The notes under the pieces were generated by a model. The model searched no databases. It was given only the letters and a program-made list of their open reading frames with translations, and was not told the origin of the DNA. This document shows, piece after piece, positions 25,953 to 35,081 of a DNA stretch of 64,000 nt. Every line of letters starts with the position of its first letter. The stretch's first letter is position 1. Made by a program: the position numbers and the translations under genes. This DNA is from GCA-958296115 sp965222445 (lineage in GTDB: Bacteria > Chloroflexota > Dehalococcoidia > Lucifugimonadales > CAJWER01), in assembly GCA_965222445.1 (NCBI GenBank), contig CBDCTY010000001.1, positions 310,001 through 374,000 on the forward strand, read 5' to 3'.

Positions 25953-26312
25953 TCATTGGCCCGTATTCCCCTGCTCTGCCCTGCCGTACGCATACTCGGT
26001 CAGCCTGGTCATTGGCTCACGCACGCTGTCCACGTGCCACCGGATGTGGTCCACGGTCGCGCGCAGGTCCACGAGCGAGTCGCCGACTGCGCCCCAGTCG
26101 GCCGGAGGGCCGACCAAGCCTTCCAGAAGGTGTACAAGCTCCTTCTGCGCGCTCCACAGGTCGCCCAAGTCGGTGCTCAGCAGGGCCAGCTCGCCGTCGA
26201 GCTCTTCTGGAAGCCCCATCTCCTTGAGCTTGATGACGACGCTGTGAGCAGTCACAGCCGTCTGCCTGGCGTGCCGAAGGTCCGGTTGCATCTTGCCGTC
26301 GTCCAATCCCAA
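25953..26312 (-). CDS. Hypothetical helical protein in dgt operon
   Basis: A 119-residue, mostly alpha-helical, acidic protein with no signal peptide (HARQTAVTAHSVVIKLKEMG, LSTDLGDLWSAQKELVHLLE). No family was recognised. It follows the 84-residue gene by 19 bp on the same strand and so probably belongs to the dgt transcript. Coding is supported by operon position and by amphipathic, low-bias composition. It might be a partner of the neighbouring small protein, as both look like short helical bundles. Confidence 0.5.
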   Translation of the reverse strand: MGLDDGKMQPDLRHARQTAVTAHSVVIKLKEMGLPEELDGELALLSTDLGDLWSAQKELVHLLEGLVGPPADWGAVGDSLVDLRATVDHIRWHVDSVREPMTRLTEYAYGRAEQGNTGQ

Positions 26313-26331
26313 CCCCCTGTGAGGTCGCCGG

Positions 26332-26586
26332 TCAGCGCGAAACGCCGGCGTAGTGAGTGATGTAGGAAGTCCAGTCCTCGCGGATCATCTCGAGCGCGGA
26401 TTGCTGCGGAGCCTCAGTCATCAGGCTGACCTGCTCGAAGATGGACTTCCAGAAGCCGTCCACCTCTTCTTTCCAGTGCGCATATTCGAGGCCGTGGACA
26501 TCGCGCTGCATCGCCTCGAGGTGCTGCTCGATGTTCTTAAGAAGATTCTGCACGGTCCGCGCTCGAATCCTGTCCTCCGGAGTCAT
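26332..26586 (-). CDS. Hypothetical 84-residue helical protein coupled to dgt
   Basis: The start overlaps the dgt stop by four bases (ATGA), which strongly supports translation. The product is a short helical protein (RTVQNLLKNIEQHLEAMQ, EVDGFWKSIFEQVSLM), with no signal, no Cys and no recognised domain. It could be an accessory to the dGTPase or unrelated to it. The following gene at 25953-26312 is of similar character. Confidence 0.6.
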   Translation of the reverse strand: MTPEDRIRARTVQNLLKNIEQHLEAMQRDVHGLEYAHWKEEVDGFWKSIFEQVSLMTEAPQQSALEMIREDWTSYITHYAGVSR

Positions 26587-27671
26587 GCGGCTATGACCGC
26601 TTTCCTCATGATAGGTCCTGCGATGCCGGGCTCGATCTTCTCGGCCATGCGGATTGCGTAGTGGTCAGTCATGCCGGCCAGGTAGTCGACCACGGCCCGA
26701 TCTCCGCTGCCGTATTCCGGCGGGACGACCTCGCGGTTGTCCTCGAGGTATCGATACAGCAGCGCAACAATACGCCTTGCGGCCGCCGACTCCTCTCCAG
26801 CATCCTCCACCATGTAGACCCTCTCGAACATGAAACCCCGCAGCGTATTCAGCGCCTCGCGGACAGGCGGGCTCATTTCGATGGCCGGCCTCCATGCCGG
26901 GTCGAAACCCTCTTCTCCGCTGACTGCCCAGGAGCTCTCGATGACGTCTGTCACCATCGTGTGTATGCGCTCGGAGTGCCTCGACCCAAGGACCTCCGAG
27001 GCCTCCAGCGGCAGATCGTGGTCCTCCAGCAGCCCGGCGCGGAAGGCGTCGGCGAGGTCGTGGTTCAGGTACGCTACGGCGTCTGAAAGCCTGCACACCT
27101 GGCCTTCCAGCGACAGTCCGGCCGGGACGCTGTCACCGAAGAAGTCTCCCGGCGGCTTCGAGTGGAGAGCGATGCCCTGGCGCACATGCTCGGTGAGATT
27201 CAGCCCGCGTCCATCCTTCTCCAGGCGCTCCACCACCCTGAGGCTCTGGTCGGCGTGGCGGTATCCCTCGCTGTGCAGCCTGTCGACCTCGCTCTCACCC
27301 ACGTGGCCGAACGGAGTATGGCCAAGATCGTGCCCAAGCGCGATTGCCTCGGCCAAGTCCTCATTGAGGTTCAGGGCCCTGGAGATGGTGCGCGCGATCT
27401 GAGCGACCTCCAGGGTATGGGTCAGCCGCGTCACGTAGTGGTCGCCCGTCGGTGCGATGAACACCTGTGTCTTGTGCTTCAGCCGCCTGAACGATTTCGA
27501 ATGGATGATACGATCGCGGTCCCGCTGGAACTCGCCCCGGATCGGGCACGGCTCTTCGGGAACATCGCGCATGCTCCCCCTGGACCGGACGGCGTACGGC
27601 GAAAGGGCATCTTCCCTGGCCTCTACCCTCAGACGCACTGGCTTCGACGGCGAGCGAGCGGCTACGGGCAT
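26583..27671 (-). CDS. dgt: Deoxyguanosinetriphosphate triphosphohydrolase family protein
   Basis: A 362-residue HD-domain dNTPase, probably splitting dGTP to deoxyguanosine and tripolyphosphate. Metal-binding motifs: RLTHTLEVAQIAR with the first His and GHDLGHTPFGHVGE with the His-Asp pair. The N-terminal FQRDRDRIIHSKSFRRLKHKTQVF segment is characteristic of Dgt proteins. Length fits the shorter non-E. coli type (about 340-380). No clear ribosome-binding site precedes ATG 27671. It heads an apparent operon with two small helical proteins. Confidence 0.9.
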   Translation of the reverse strand: MPVAARSPSKPVRLRVEAREDALSPYAVRSRGSMRDVPEEPCPIRGEFQRDRDRIIHSKSFRRLKHKTQVFIAPTGDHYVTRLTHTLEVAQIARTISRALNLNEDLAEAIALGHDLGHTPFGHVGESEVDRLHSEGYRHADQSLRVVERLEKDGRGLNLTEHVRQGIALHSKPPGDFFGDSVPAGLSLEGQVCRLSDAVAYLNHDLADAFRAGLLEDHDLPLEASEVLGSRHSERIHTMVTDVIESSWAVSGEEGFDPAWRPAIEMSPPVREALNTLRGFMFERVYMVEDAGEESAAARRIVALLYRYLEDNREVVPPEYGSGDRAVVDYLAGMTDHYAIRMAEKIEPGIAGPIMRKAVIAA

Positions 27672-27808
27672 TCGAGGCGTGTTCCGGGCGAAGTGTCGTA
27701 TGACGAGAGTTGCCGCATAGAGGGTGGGATTATAGCACGGCAGCCGTACGTGAGAGCCCTTCCGAAACTGATAGACTATAGGTACAAATACAGGCGGGGG
27801 ATAGTGCG

Positions 27809-28060
27809 ATGAGCGACGGGATCAAGATGTACGGCGCACCGTGGTGCTCGGACTGCCGCCGAGCCAAGGACTTTTTCGGCAGGCTGGGCGTCGTGTACGA
27901 CTGGATCGACGTCGACCAAGACTCGGATGGGATGAAGTACGTCGAGGAGATCAACGACGGCAAGCGGATCATCCCCACGATCCTGTTCCCCGACGGCTCA
28001 ATACTGGTAGAGCCCACCAACGCCGAGCTGGCCGAGAAGCTGGGGAGAGACCGTAAGTAG
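27809..28060 (+). CDS. Glutaredoxin-like protein (CSDC)
   Basis: An 83-residue thioredoxin-fold protein of the glutaredoxin/NrdH type. It has redox site WCSDC (Cys13, Cys16), a YDWIDVDQDSDG strand-helix, and a cis-Pro loop IIPTILFPDG. It is a tandem duplicate of the N-terminal domain of the next gene: by direct alignment 62 of 83 residues are identical, including an unbroken run from residue 54 to 79. The active site differs (CSDC versus CPDC). It probably supplies reducing power to target disulfides and is recharged by the fused reductase. Confidence 0.85.
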   Translation: MSDGIKMYGAPWCSDCRRAKDFFGRLGVVYDWIDVDQDSDGMKYVEEINDGKRIIPTILFPDGSILVEPTNAELAEKLGRDRK

Positions 28061-28084
28061 CAGGCAAGCGCGAGGGAGAGTGCG

Positions 28085-29269
28085 ATGAACGACAAGCTCA
28101 AGATGTACGGCGCACCGTGGTGCCCGGACTGTCGCCGAGCCAAGGAGTTCCTCGGCGAGCTGCGGGTCAAGTACGACTGGATCAACGTCGACCACGACCC
28201 CGAAGGGCTGAAGCACGTCGAGCAGATCAACAACGGCAAGCAGATTATCCCTACTATCCTGTTCCCCGACGGCTCCATCCTCGTAGAACCCACCAACGCC
28301 GAGCTGGCCGAGAAGCTCGGAATCAAGCCCAAGGCCGAGCGCCAGTTCTACGACGTCATAATCGTAGGCTCCGGCCCAGCGGGTCTAACCTCGGCCATCT
28401 ACACGGCGCGCGAGGGTCTCGACACCCTGGTCATAGAGCGCAGCGGCATTGGCGGCCAGGCGGGTGTCACCGAGAGGATCGACAACTACCCTGGCTTCCC
28501 TGAGGGCGTCGGCGGCGCCGAGCTCGCCGACCAGCTTCGCATCCACGCGGAGCGCTTCGGCGTCGAGGTCCTGCCCGCGCAGGTCGTCAGGGACATAGCA
28601 ATTGCCGACGACTACCGCGTCGTCACCACCGAGTCAGGTGACGAGTATGGCGCCAACACGGTCATCATCGCCTGCGGCACCAGGTACCGCCGCCTCAACG
28701 TTCCGGGAGAGGATGACCTGATAGGCGCCGGCGTACACTTCTGCGCCACGTGCGACGGCCCGTTCTACAGGGACGAGGAGGTCGTCGTCGTAGGAGGCGG
28801 CAACAGCGGGGTCGAGGAGAGCATCTTCCTGTCCAAATTCGTGAAGAGGGTCACGGTGCTCGAGCGCTCCAACCGCCTGAAGGCCAGCAAGCTCCTCCAG
28901 GACAAGGCCGCGGCTAACGACAAGATAGATATACGACTCGAACACGTTGTCCAGGAGCTCCAGGGCAACGGCCGGCTCACCGGCATCGTCGTGCGCAACC
29001 TCGAAACCGACTCCACCGAAACCCTCCACCCCGCCGGAGCGTTCATATTCATCGGCCTCGATCCCAACACCGACTTTCTGAAGGGCAAGGTCGAGCTCGA
29101 CGACTACGGCTTCATCAAGACGAGCGCGACCCTGCAGACCAGTATGCCCGGCGTTTTCGCTGCCGGAGACGTTCGGGCGGGCAGCACCAAGCAGGTCGCC
29201 AGCGCAGTCGGCGAGGGAGCGAGCTGCGCCCTGATGGTGCGGCAGTACTTACAGGAGCTGGAGTCATAA
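28085..29269 (+). CDS. Glutaredoxin-thioredoxin reductase fusion
   Basis: A 394-residue fusion. Residues 1-80 are a glutaredoxin-like domain with redox site CPDC (13-16). Residues 88-394 are a low-molecular-weight thioredoxin reductase: FAD loop GSGPAGLTSA (95-104), redox CATC (220-223), NAD(P)H loop GGGNSG (237-242) and C-terminal FAD contact GVFAAGDVR. Covalent joining suggests electrons pass from NAD(P)H via FAD and CATC to the N-terminal CPDC. It lies 24 bp after its stand-alone duplicate, so the pair is likely one redox operon. In canonical TrxB the carrier is a separate thioredoxin. Confidence 0.92.
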   Translation: MNDKLKMYGAPWCPDCRRAKEFLGELRVKYDWINVDHDPEGLKHVEQINNGKQIIPTILFPDGSILVEPTNAELAEKLGIKPKAERQFYDVIIVGSGPAGLTSAIYTAREGLDTLVIERSGIGGQAGVTERIDNYPGFPEGVGGAELADQLRIHAERFGVEVLPAQVVRDIAIADDYRVVTTESGDEYGANTVIIACGTRYRRLNVPGEDDLIGAGVHFCATCDGPFYRDEEVVVVGGGNSGVEESIFLSKFVKRVTVLERSNRLKASKLLQDKAAANDKIDIRLEHVVQELQGNGRLTGIVVRNLETDSTETLHPAGAFIFIGLDPNTDFLKGKVELDDYGFIKTSATLQTSMPGVFAAGDVRAGSTKQVASAVGEGASCALMVRQYLQELES

Positions 29270-29294
29270 CGCCGACTGCCGGGCGGACAGCGCG

Positions 29295-30239
29295 ATGCCT
29301 GAGATAGTCGCCATCGGCGAGTGCATGATCGAGCTGTTCAGTGACGAGCCCATCGGCTCCGCCGACACGTTCCACCGGGCATACGCTGGCGACACGAACA
29401 ACGTCCTCCACATGGCGTCCAGGCTCGGGACTTCCTGCGGTTACGTCACCCGTGCGGCCGACGACGCCTTCGGCGACTATCTGCTGAACGCCTGGCACGA
29501 CAACGGCATCGACACTTCCGCTGTCAGGCGGGTACGCGGCTTCACCGCGGTTCACTTCATCTCGCTCCTGCCCGAAGGCGAGCGCGAGTTCATCTACTAC
29601 CGCAAGGGAAGCGCCGCCAGCACCATGACGCCCGACGACCTGGACCCGCGCTACATTGGGGAGGCCCACGTCCTGCACGTCGGCGGTATCATCCAGGCTG
29701 TCTCGCCCAGCTGCCGCGCCACCGTTCTCAGCGCCGTCCGGATCGCCGGTGAGCAGGGCGTCACGGTGTCCTACGACACGAACCTGCGCGCCAACATGTG
29801 GACCCCCAGCGAGGCGCGCGAGGCCCTGGACGATGTCGTTCCACACGTCGACGTACTCTTCATCAGCCACCCGGACGAGACGGCCGCCCTCCTGGGCGTC
29901 GATTCGCCGGACGAGGCTGTCGACTTCTTTCGACAGAGGGGTGTGGAGACCATCGCCGTCACGTCCGGGCCCGAAGGAGCTCTCGTCGCCACGCCGGAGG
30001 GCGTCCTGACGGCTGCGGCAATAGCTCCCAACGGCGTGGCCGATACGACCGGCGCGGGCGACGCCTTCGTGGGCGGGTTCCTTCACTGCCTGGTCCGGGG
30101 GCTGGGAACCGAAGAGGGCCTGAGATGGGGAATCGCCTCGGCCGGCCTCAAGGTTGCGGGCCGCGGGGGCATCGCGAGCCAGCCGTCACGCGAGGATGTC
30201 GAACGCTTCGTCGACACTGTTCAGATCACTCGGTCCTGA
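29295..30239 (+). CDS. PfkB-family sugar kinase, 2-keto-3-deoxygluconate kinase-like
   Basis: A 314-residue ribokinase-fold kinase. The N-terminal EIVAIGECMIELFSD and AGDTNNVL motifs are characteristic of 2-keto-3-deoxygluconate kinases. The PfkB signature DTTGAGDAFVGGF near residue 250 supplies the catalytic Asp and anion hole. It starts 25 bp after the reductase fusion on the same strand. No dehydratase or aldolase of an Entner-Doudoroff-like route adjoins it, so substrate assignment rests on sequence resemblance only. Confidence 0.83.
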   Translation: MPEIVAIGECMIELFSDEPIGSADTFHRAYAGDTNNVLHMASRLGTSCGYVTRAADDAFGDYLLNAWHDNGIDTSAVRRVRGFTAVHFISLLPEGEREFIYYRKGSAASTMTPDDLDPRYIGEAHVLHVGGIIQAVSPSCRATVLSAVRIAGEQGVTVSYDTNLRANMWTPSEAREALDDVVPHVDVLFISHPDETAALLGVDSPDEAVDFFRQRGVETIAVTSGPEGALVATPEGVLTAAAIAPNGVADTTGAGDAFVGGFLHCLVRGLGTEEGLRWGIASAGLKVAGRGGIASQPSREDVERFVDTVQITRS

Positions 30240-30301
30240 CCTCAGATCCGACGGCCTCCACTGGCGGCATGCCTCGAAATGTTGCAAAATAGCCTTACGC
30301 T

Positions 30302-32089
30302 ATGACAGTCGTCGACGATGTAAAGGACCGGCTGGACGTCGTGGACGTCATCTCGAGCTACGTCCCCTTGAAGAAGGCTGGGCGCACCTTCAAGGCGGCC
30401 TGCCCATTCCACGCGGAGAAGACGCCGTCCTTCGTCGTCGACCCCCAGCGGCAGAGCTGGCGCTGCTTCGGGGCCTGCGCCACCGGGGGCGACGCGTTTT
30501 CCTTCGTCATGCGCAAGGATGGACTGAGCTTCGGCGATGCCCTGCGTATGCTCGCGGAGAAGGCAGGCGTCGAGGTTCGCCCCAGGGAGCAGGCGGAACG
30601 AATTGACGTCCTCCTCAGGGCCAACAACGAGGCGGCGGCGTTCTACCGGGACGCGCTCGCCTCGCCGGAAGGTGAGCAGGCACGGCGCTATCTCCGCGAG
30701 AGGCAAGTAGACGATGCCACGGCGGAAGCCTTCCAACTGGGCCTGAGCCCGAGACGCGGCACGGCCCTGAGTACCCACCTGTCGTCGCTGGGGCGCGACA
30801 TCGAACACGCCGTCGACGCGGGGCTGCTCCGCCGTTTCGAGGACGGCAACCTGCGCGACTTCTTCCGTGGCCGCCTCATGTTCCCGATCCACGACCGGCG
30901 GGGAAGAGTCTCCGGATTCGGAGCGCGCACCCTAGATGGCTCGGACCCCAAGTACATCAATACGCCGTCGACCCGCGTCTTCGACAAGCGCGGAACTCTA
31001 TATGGACTTCACCTGGCCGCGTCGGCCATCCGGGAGAGCGATCAGGCCGTCGTCGTCGAGGGGTACATGGACACGATCGCCGCCCACCAGCACGGCTACC
31101 CCAACGTCGTGGCTTCTATGGGCACAGCGCTCACAGAGCAGCAGGTCGCCCAGCTGAGGTCTCTGGCGAGCAGCTGCGTCCTCGCCCTCGATCCCGACCA
31201 GGCCGGACAGGAGGCGACCCTCCGCAGCCTCGAGTCGTCCTGGCGTATCGTCGACCTGCAGCGCGCCAGGGCTCAGGGACCGGCCGATGGGACATATCGG
31301 AGAAAGTCCCTGAATCTCAGGATAGCTTCCCTCCCCGCCGGCCGGGACCCGGACGCGCTGATAAGGGAGGAGCCGACCGCGTGGGAGAGAGCACTGGCCG
31401 ATGCTGTGCCCTTCATGCAGTTCTACATCAGGGCCGTCGTGGCCAGGCACGACGTCAACACCCACGACGGCAAACAGGAAGCAGTGACAGTCCTGAGCCC
31501 GGCGATATCCGCGACGTCGAACGCCTTCGAGCAGGACGAGTACATCGACATGCTCGCCAATAGTCTCGGGGTCGACAGGCGGCTCGTGGAATCCAGCATC
31601 TCAAGGCGTCAGCCGTCCGTACGGCGCCGTGGTGAGAGGAGCCGTGGCCGGCAGGAGGAGGCTGCGTTCCTTCCAGACCGAAAAGACCGTCTGGAGGACC
31701 ACACGCTTGCCCTCCTGCTCCAATACCCGGACCTGAGGAAGCGCGAGGGCGCCCTGGCGACCGACTACTTTCGTAGAACGGAGAATCGAGAGCTGTTTAC
31801 GTGCCTCCGTTCCTCAACTACAATGGATGAGGTTCGCGAAGAGTTGGACGAGAGCCTGCACGAGCATCTGGATAGGCTGAGCGGCATGGAGTTGTCGCCC
31901 ACGGAGTTGTGGCCTGTCGAGGAGGCATTCGGCCAAGCCGCCCGACGTTTGCAGCAACGCCACCTCAAGGAGCTTCAGGTCGTTCTCCTCGCCACGGAGG
32001 ATATGACTGTCCCGCCAGTCCGGGACATCGAGAATCCCGTAGCCGACGTCAACGCGGAGCTTAGAGACTCGTTCGTGCGAAGAGACTAG
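30302..32089 (+). CDS. dnaG: DNA primase
   Basis: A 595-residue bacterial primase. The CHC2 zinc domain has CPFHAEKTPSF and, for the second Cys pair, CFGACATGGD, which spaces the Cys as C-x3-C instead of the common C-x2-C. The catalytic core and TOPRIM domain follow (VVVEGYMDTIAAHQHG, LALDPDQAG). A variable C-terminal helicase-binding region ends the protein. No Shine-Dalgarno is visible before ATG 30302. It lies 60 bp before rpoD, the classic macromolecular-synthesis arrangement. Confidence 0.94.
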   Translation: MTVVDDVKDRLDVVDVISSYVPLKKAGRTFKAACPFHAEKTPSFVVDPQRQSWRCFGACATGGDAFSFVMRKDGLSFGDALRMLAEKAGVEVRPREQAERIDVLLRANNEAAAFYRDALASPEGEQARRYLRERQVDDATAEAFQLGLSPRRGTALSTHLSSLGRDIEHAVDAGLLRRFEDGNLRDFFRGRLMFPIHDRRGRVSGFGARTLDGSDPKYINTPSTRVFDKRGTLYGLHLAASAIRESDQAVVVEGYMDTIAAHQHGYPNVVASMGTALTEQQVAQLRSLASSCVLALDPDQAGQEATLRSLESSWRIVDLQRARAQGPADGTYRRKSLNLRIASLPAGRDPDALIREEPTAWERALADAVPFMQFYIRAVVARHDVNTHDGKQEAVTVLSPAISATSNAFEQDEYIDMLANSLGVDRRLVESSISRRQPSVRRRGERSRGRQEEAAFLPDRKDRLEDHTLALLLQYPDLRKREGALATDYFRRTENRELFTCLRSSTTMDEVREELDESLHEHLDRLSGMELSPTELWPVEEAFGQAARRLQQRHLKELQVVLLATEDMTVPPVRDIENPVADVNAELRDSFVRRD

Positions 32090-32149
32090 CCCGACCAACT
32101 GCGAGCCGCTCACCCGGCCGCCTGCCCACAGAAGGGGGATGACACCCAG

Positions 32150-33685
32150 ATGGCCACCCGATCTACACGCGCAGACCGAGAGGACCTTTATAGCGGCATT
32201 ACGAACAATGCCGAGTCCGCAGCAGATATAATCGGCCTGACTCCTAACAGACGATCCGCGCTGGGCGATGAGGAAGAGTTTGGCGCAAGTCCTCCCGATA
32301 GGCTGTCGTCGGTCCACGGCGAGGCCGCCGTGGAGGCAGATGGCAAGTCGAAGCCGCTCACAGAGGCGCAGAATGCCTGGGCGCAGGGACTCGACACCGC
32401 CGAGATGATCGACGATCCGGTCCGGATGTATCTCAGGGAGATCGGACGTGTCAACCTGCTGAAGGCTCCCCAAGAGCGGGTCCTCGCCTGCGCGATGGAG
32501 TCGTCCAACCACGTCAAGGCCGTCGAGGAAGAGCTGCAGGGCCCCGACGGGCGGCAGCCGAGGGCCTGGCAGGTCGCGCAACAATTCCTCCGCGGTGTGT
32601 GCGAAGCCGAGCCGCTGGTGAGCGCGGTCTCGCGGTACGTGGGGCTCGACGGTCGCGAGCGCACTATCGGCGAGACGATGACCGACGAGGCTCTCAGGGA
32701 TGCCCTGGACGGGAACCTGCCCGAGGAGCTCCTCAACTTCGTAGCCGACGTCCTGAATATGGATCCTGACGACGTCAAGGCCCAGATCAGGGTCGTCTCG
32801 CTTCACAACAGGCTGCTCACCAGGGAAGTCCTCGAAATCGTAGGAGAAGACTCGACCATTCAGGAAGTGAGACAGCAGCTCGACACCGACGAGCTCGTCA
32901 AGCGAATCGAGGAGTATGAGCTCCTGCTCTATCGCCACCTGGCAAGGATCAAGTACGAGGGGGAGGCCGCCCAAAGCCACCTCGCCGAAGCGAACCTACG
33001 CCTCGTCGTCAGCGTCGCCAAGAAGTACATCGGGCGCGGCATGTCGATGCTGGACCTCATACAGGAAGGCAATATCGGCCTCATACGGGCGGTCGAGAAG
33101 TTCGACTACAGGAAGGGCTACAAGTTCAGCACATACGCCACGTGGTGGATCCGTCAGGCCATCACCAGGGCCATCGCCGACCAGGCCCGGACGATTCGCA
33201 TCCCCGTGCACATGGTCGAAACGATAAACAAGCTCCTCAGGGAGAGCCGGCGGCTGGTCCAGGAGTACGGGCGCGAGCCCACCAGTGAGGAGATCGGCGA
33301 GGGCATGGAGGTCACGCCGGAGAGGGTCAGGGAGATACTGAAGATTTCCCAAGAACCGGTCTCGCTCGAAACGCCCATCGGCGAAGAGGAAGACAGCCAT
33401 CTCGGCGACTTCATCGAAGACAGGAACACCCTGGCGCCCGCCGACGCCGCCTCGTACCAGCTGCTGAAGGAGCAGGTCGACGACGTCCTCTACACACTGA
33501 GCGAGCGCGAGGCCAAGGTGCTTCAGCTCCGGTTCGGCCTCGAGGACGGCCGGCAGCGCACCCTGGAGGAGGTGGGGCACGACTTCGGCGTCACCAGGGA
33601 ACGCATCCGCCAGATCGAGGCGAAGGCCCTCCGCAAGCTCCGCCAGCCCAGCCGCTCCAAGAAGCTCCGCGATTTCCTGGAGTAG
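32150..33685 (+). CDS. rpoD: Primary RNA polymerase sigma factor
   Basis: A 511-residue group 1 sigma-70. Region 1.2 (DDPVRMYLREIGRVNLL), region 2.1-2.4 (ANLRLVVSVAKKYIGRGMSMLDLIQEGN in parts, then FSTYATWWIRQAITRAIADQ), region 3 (RIPVHMVETINKL) and region 4.2 (VTRERIRQIEAKALRKLR) are all present. The -10-recognition residues are the standard ones, so the promoters noted here can be read as sigma-70-like. The first 80 residues are poorly conserved. It follows dnaG and ends just before a repeat-rich spacer. Confidence 0.95.
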   Translation: MATRSTRADREDLYSGITNNAESAADIIGLTPNRRSALGDEEEFGASPPDRLSSVHGEAAVEADGKSKPLTEAQNAWAQGLDTAEMIDDPVRMYLREIGRVNLLKAPQERVLACAMESSNHVKAVEEELQGPDGRQPRAWQVAQQFLRGVCEAEPLVSAVSRYVGLDGRERTIGETMTDEALRDALDGNLPEELLNFVADVLNMDPDDVKAQIRVVSLHNRLLTREVLEIVGEDSTIQEVRQQLDTDELVKRIEEYELLLYRHLARIKYEGEAAQSHLAEANLRLVVSVAKKYIGRGMSMLDLIQEGNIGLIRAVEKFDYRKGYKFSTYATWWIRQAITRAIADQARTIRIPVHMVETINKLLRESRRLVQEYGREPTSEEIGEGMEVTPERVREILKISQEPVSLETPIGEEEDSHLGDFIEDRNTLAPADAASYQLLKEQVDDVLYTLSEREAKVLQLRFGLEDGRQRTLEEVGHDFGVTRERIRQIEAKALRKLRQPSRSKKLRDFLE

Positions 33686-33693
33686 AGCCGAGT

Positions 33694-33887
33694 CCCCTTT
33701 TTTCCCTGGCCTCCTCTCCCTTGACGGGCCCTTGACGGGAGAGGATTGAGGTGAGGGTGATATGTCGGAACGACGGGCACACCATCGCCGGGGAGTAGCC
33801 CCCAACCCTTCGACAGGCTCAGGGCAGGTCTAGCCCTCCCTCTCAGGGGGAAGGGATCTTTGAGACAGTTACCGAGGACGACCGCGA
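33694..33887. repeat. Repeat-rich spacer after rpoD
   Basis: A CCCCTTTTTT run (33696-33704) is followed by an 8-bp inverted repeat CCTCTCCC (33713-33720) / GGGAGAGG (33737-33744). Its loop holds a direct repeat TTGACGGG. A CCCTTCGACAGGCTCAGGGC stretch lies near 33807, and CCCTCCCTCTCAGGGGGAAGG follows. These short palindromic motifs recur in other spacers of this window. The hairpin may help end rpoD transcription. No gene is seen. Confidence 0.55.
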
Positions 33888-35006
33888 ATGACGAGCACGA
33901 CAGGCCCGCATCCAGCCGCGCCAACACGCACGAGGTCTAAGGTCGCCGTCGTCCGCACGTCACCTGAAACGGTGATCGACGATGTGGCGCGCGCCATGCG
34001 TTTGGCGGACTACGACCAGACCCTGGTCAAGACCGCGGCCACCCTTCTTAAGATCAACATCTCGTGGCAGCACTACTACCCTGCCTGTTCGACCACGCCC
34101 TGGCAGCTCGACGGCGTGATCCGCGCGCTGAAGGACGACGGATACGGCGACCTCATTCCGGCGCACAACGGCACCGTCGTCGTCGACCCCCACGAGGGCG
34201 CAGCCAACAACAGGCACAGCGCAGTCGAGAAGAAGCACGGACTCGACAGCGTGTTCCTGGACTATCCGCCAGTTAAGTGGATTCCCTACACACCGCGCGC
34301 CAGGATGCTCGTCCTCGACGGCATCTTTCCCGAGGGCATCCACATCCCCGAGATGTTCATCGGCAAGAACATCGTCCACCTGCCGACGATGAAGACGCAC
34401 GTATTCACGACCATAACGGGGTCGATGAAGAACGCCTTCGGCGGCCTTCTGAACCGCAAGCGCCACTGGACTCACTCCGTTATCCACGAGACCCTGGTGG
34501 ACCTGCTCAGCATCCAGAAGGAGATACACCCGGGCATATTCACAGTCACGGACGGCACCTTCGTGGGAGACGGCCCGGGCCCGCGTGCGATGCGGTGGCA
34601 CGTCAAGAACGTGCTGCTCGCCGGAGCGGATTCGGTCGCCGTCGACGCGGTGCAGGCGAAGATGATGGGGTTCGACCCCATGTCGATCGGCTTCATACGG
34701 CTGGCCCACGAGATGGGCCTCGGCAACGGCAACGTCGCCGATATCGAGGTCGTAGGCGAAGACATCTCCGGGGTGAGCTGGGGGCTCAGGAGCAGCGAGA
34801 ACACGTTAGCCAGCCGCGGACAGAAGCTCATCTACTGGGGTCCGCTAAAGCCGCTGGAGAGCGCCCTCCTCCGCTCGCCTGTAGCGCCGTGGGCCTTCGT
34901 CGCCTCCAACCTATACCACAACGGCTACTGGCTCCGCATGATCGGCCGCAGGCGCGTCGAAGCCGCCATGAAGACCGGGTGGGGCCGCCTCTTCCAGAGC
35001 TACTAG
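33888..35006 (+). CDS. DUF362-domain protein
   Basis: A 372-residue soluble protein of the DUF362 family. Typical segments: KINISWQHYYPACSTTPWQLDG in parts near residues 55-75, the KNIVHLPTMKTHVFTTITGSMKNAFGG stretch in parts near 160-185 (the family hallmark), and DGTFVGDGPGP followed by AGADSVAVDAV. No ferredoxin-like 4Cys motif is present, unlike many DUF362 proteins. Function is unknown; some members are tied to Fe-S or quinone chemistry. It lies 75-80 bp before the PAC2 gene. Confidence 0.83.
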   Translation: MTSTTGPHPAAPTRTRSKVAVVRTSPETVIDDVARAMRLADYDQTLVKTAATLLKINISWQHYYPACSTTPWQLDGVIRALKDDGYGDLIPAHNGTVVVDPHEGAANNRHSAVEKKHGLDSVFLDYPPVKWIPYTPRARMLVLDGIFPEGIHIPEMFIGKNIVHLPTMKTHVFTTITGSMKNAFGGLLNRKRHWTHSVIHETLVDLLSIQKEIHPGIFTVTDGTFVGDGPGPRAMRWHVKNVLLAGADSVAVDAVQAKMMGFDPMSIGFIRLAHEMGLGNGNVADIEVVGEDISGVSWGLRSSENTLASRGQKLIYWGPLKPLESALLRSPVAPWAFVASNLYHNGYWLRMIGRRRVEAAMKTGWGRLFQSY

Positions 35007-35081
35007 GCCCACGCCGCACCTCAGGGGGTGTGGAGCTCGTGAGTCGCCGATGTTGCACTATCGGGGGCCGTCTGGCACGAT

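Noticed and set aside
30422..30510. The altered Cys spacing in the DnaG zinc motif (C-x3-C) as a novelty
   Set aside because: The rest of the CHC2 domain is normal, and as far as I recall similar CFGAC forms occur in other Chloroflexota primases, so it is noted only in the gene entry.
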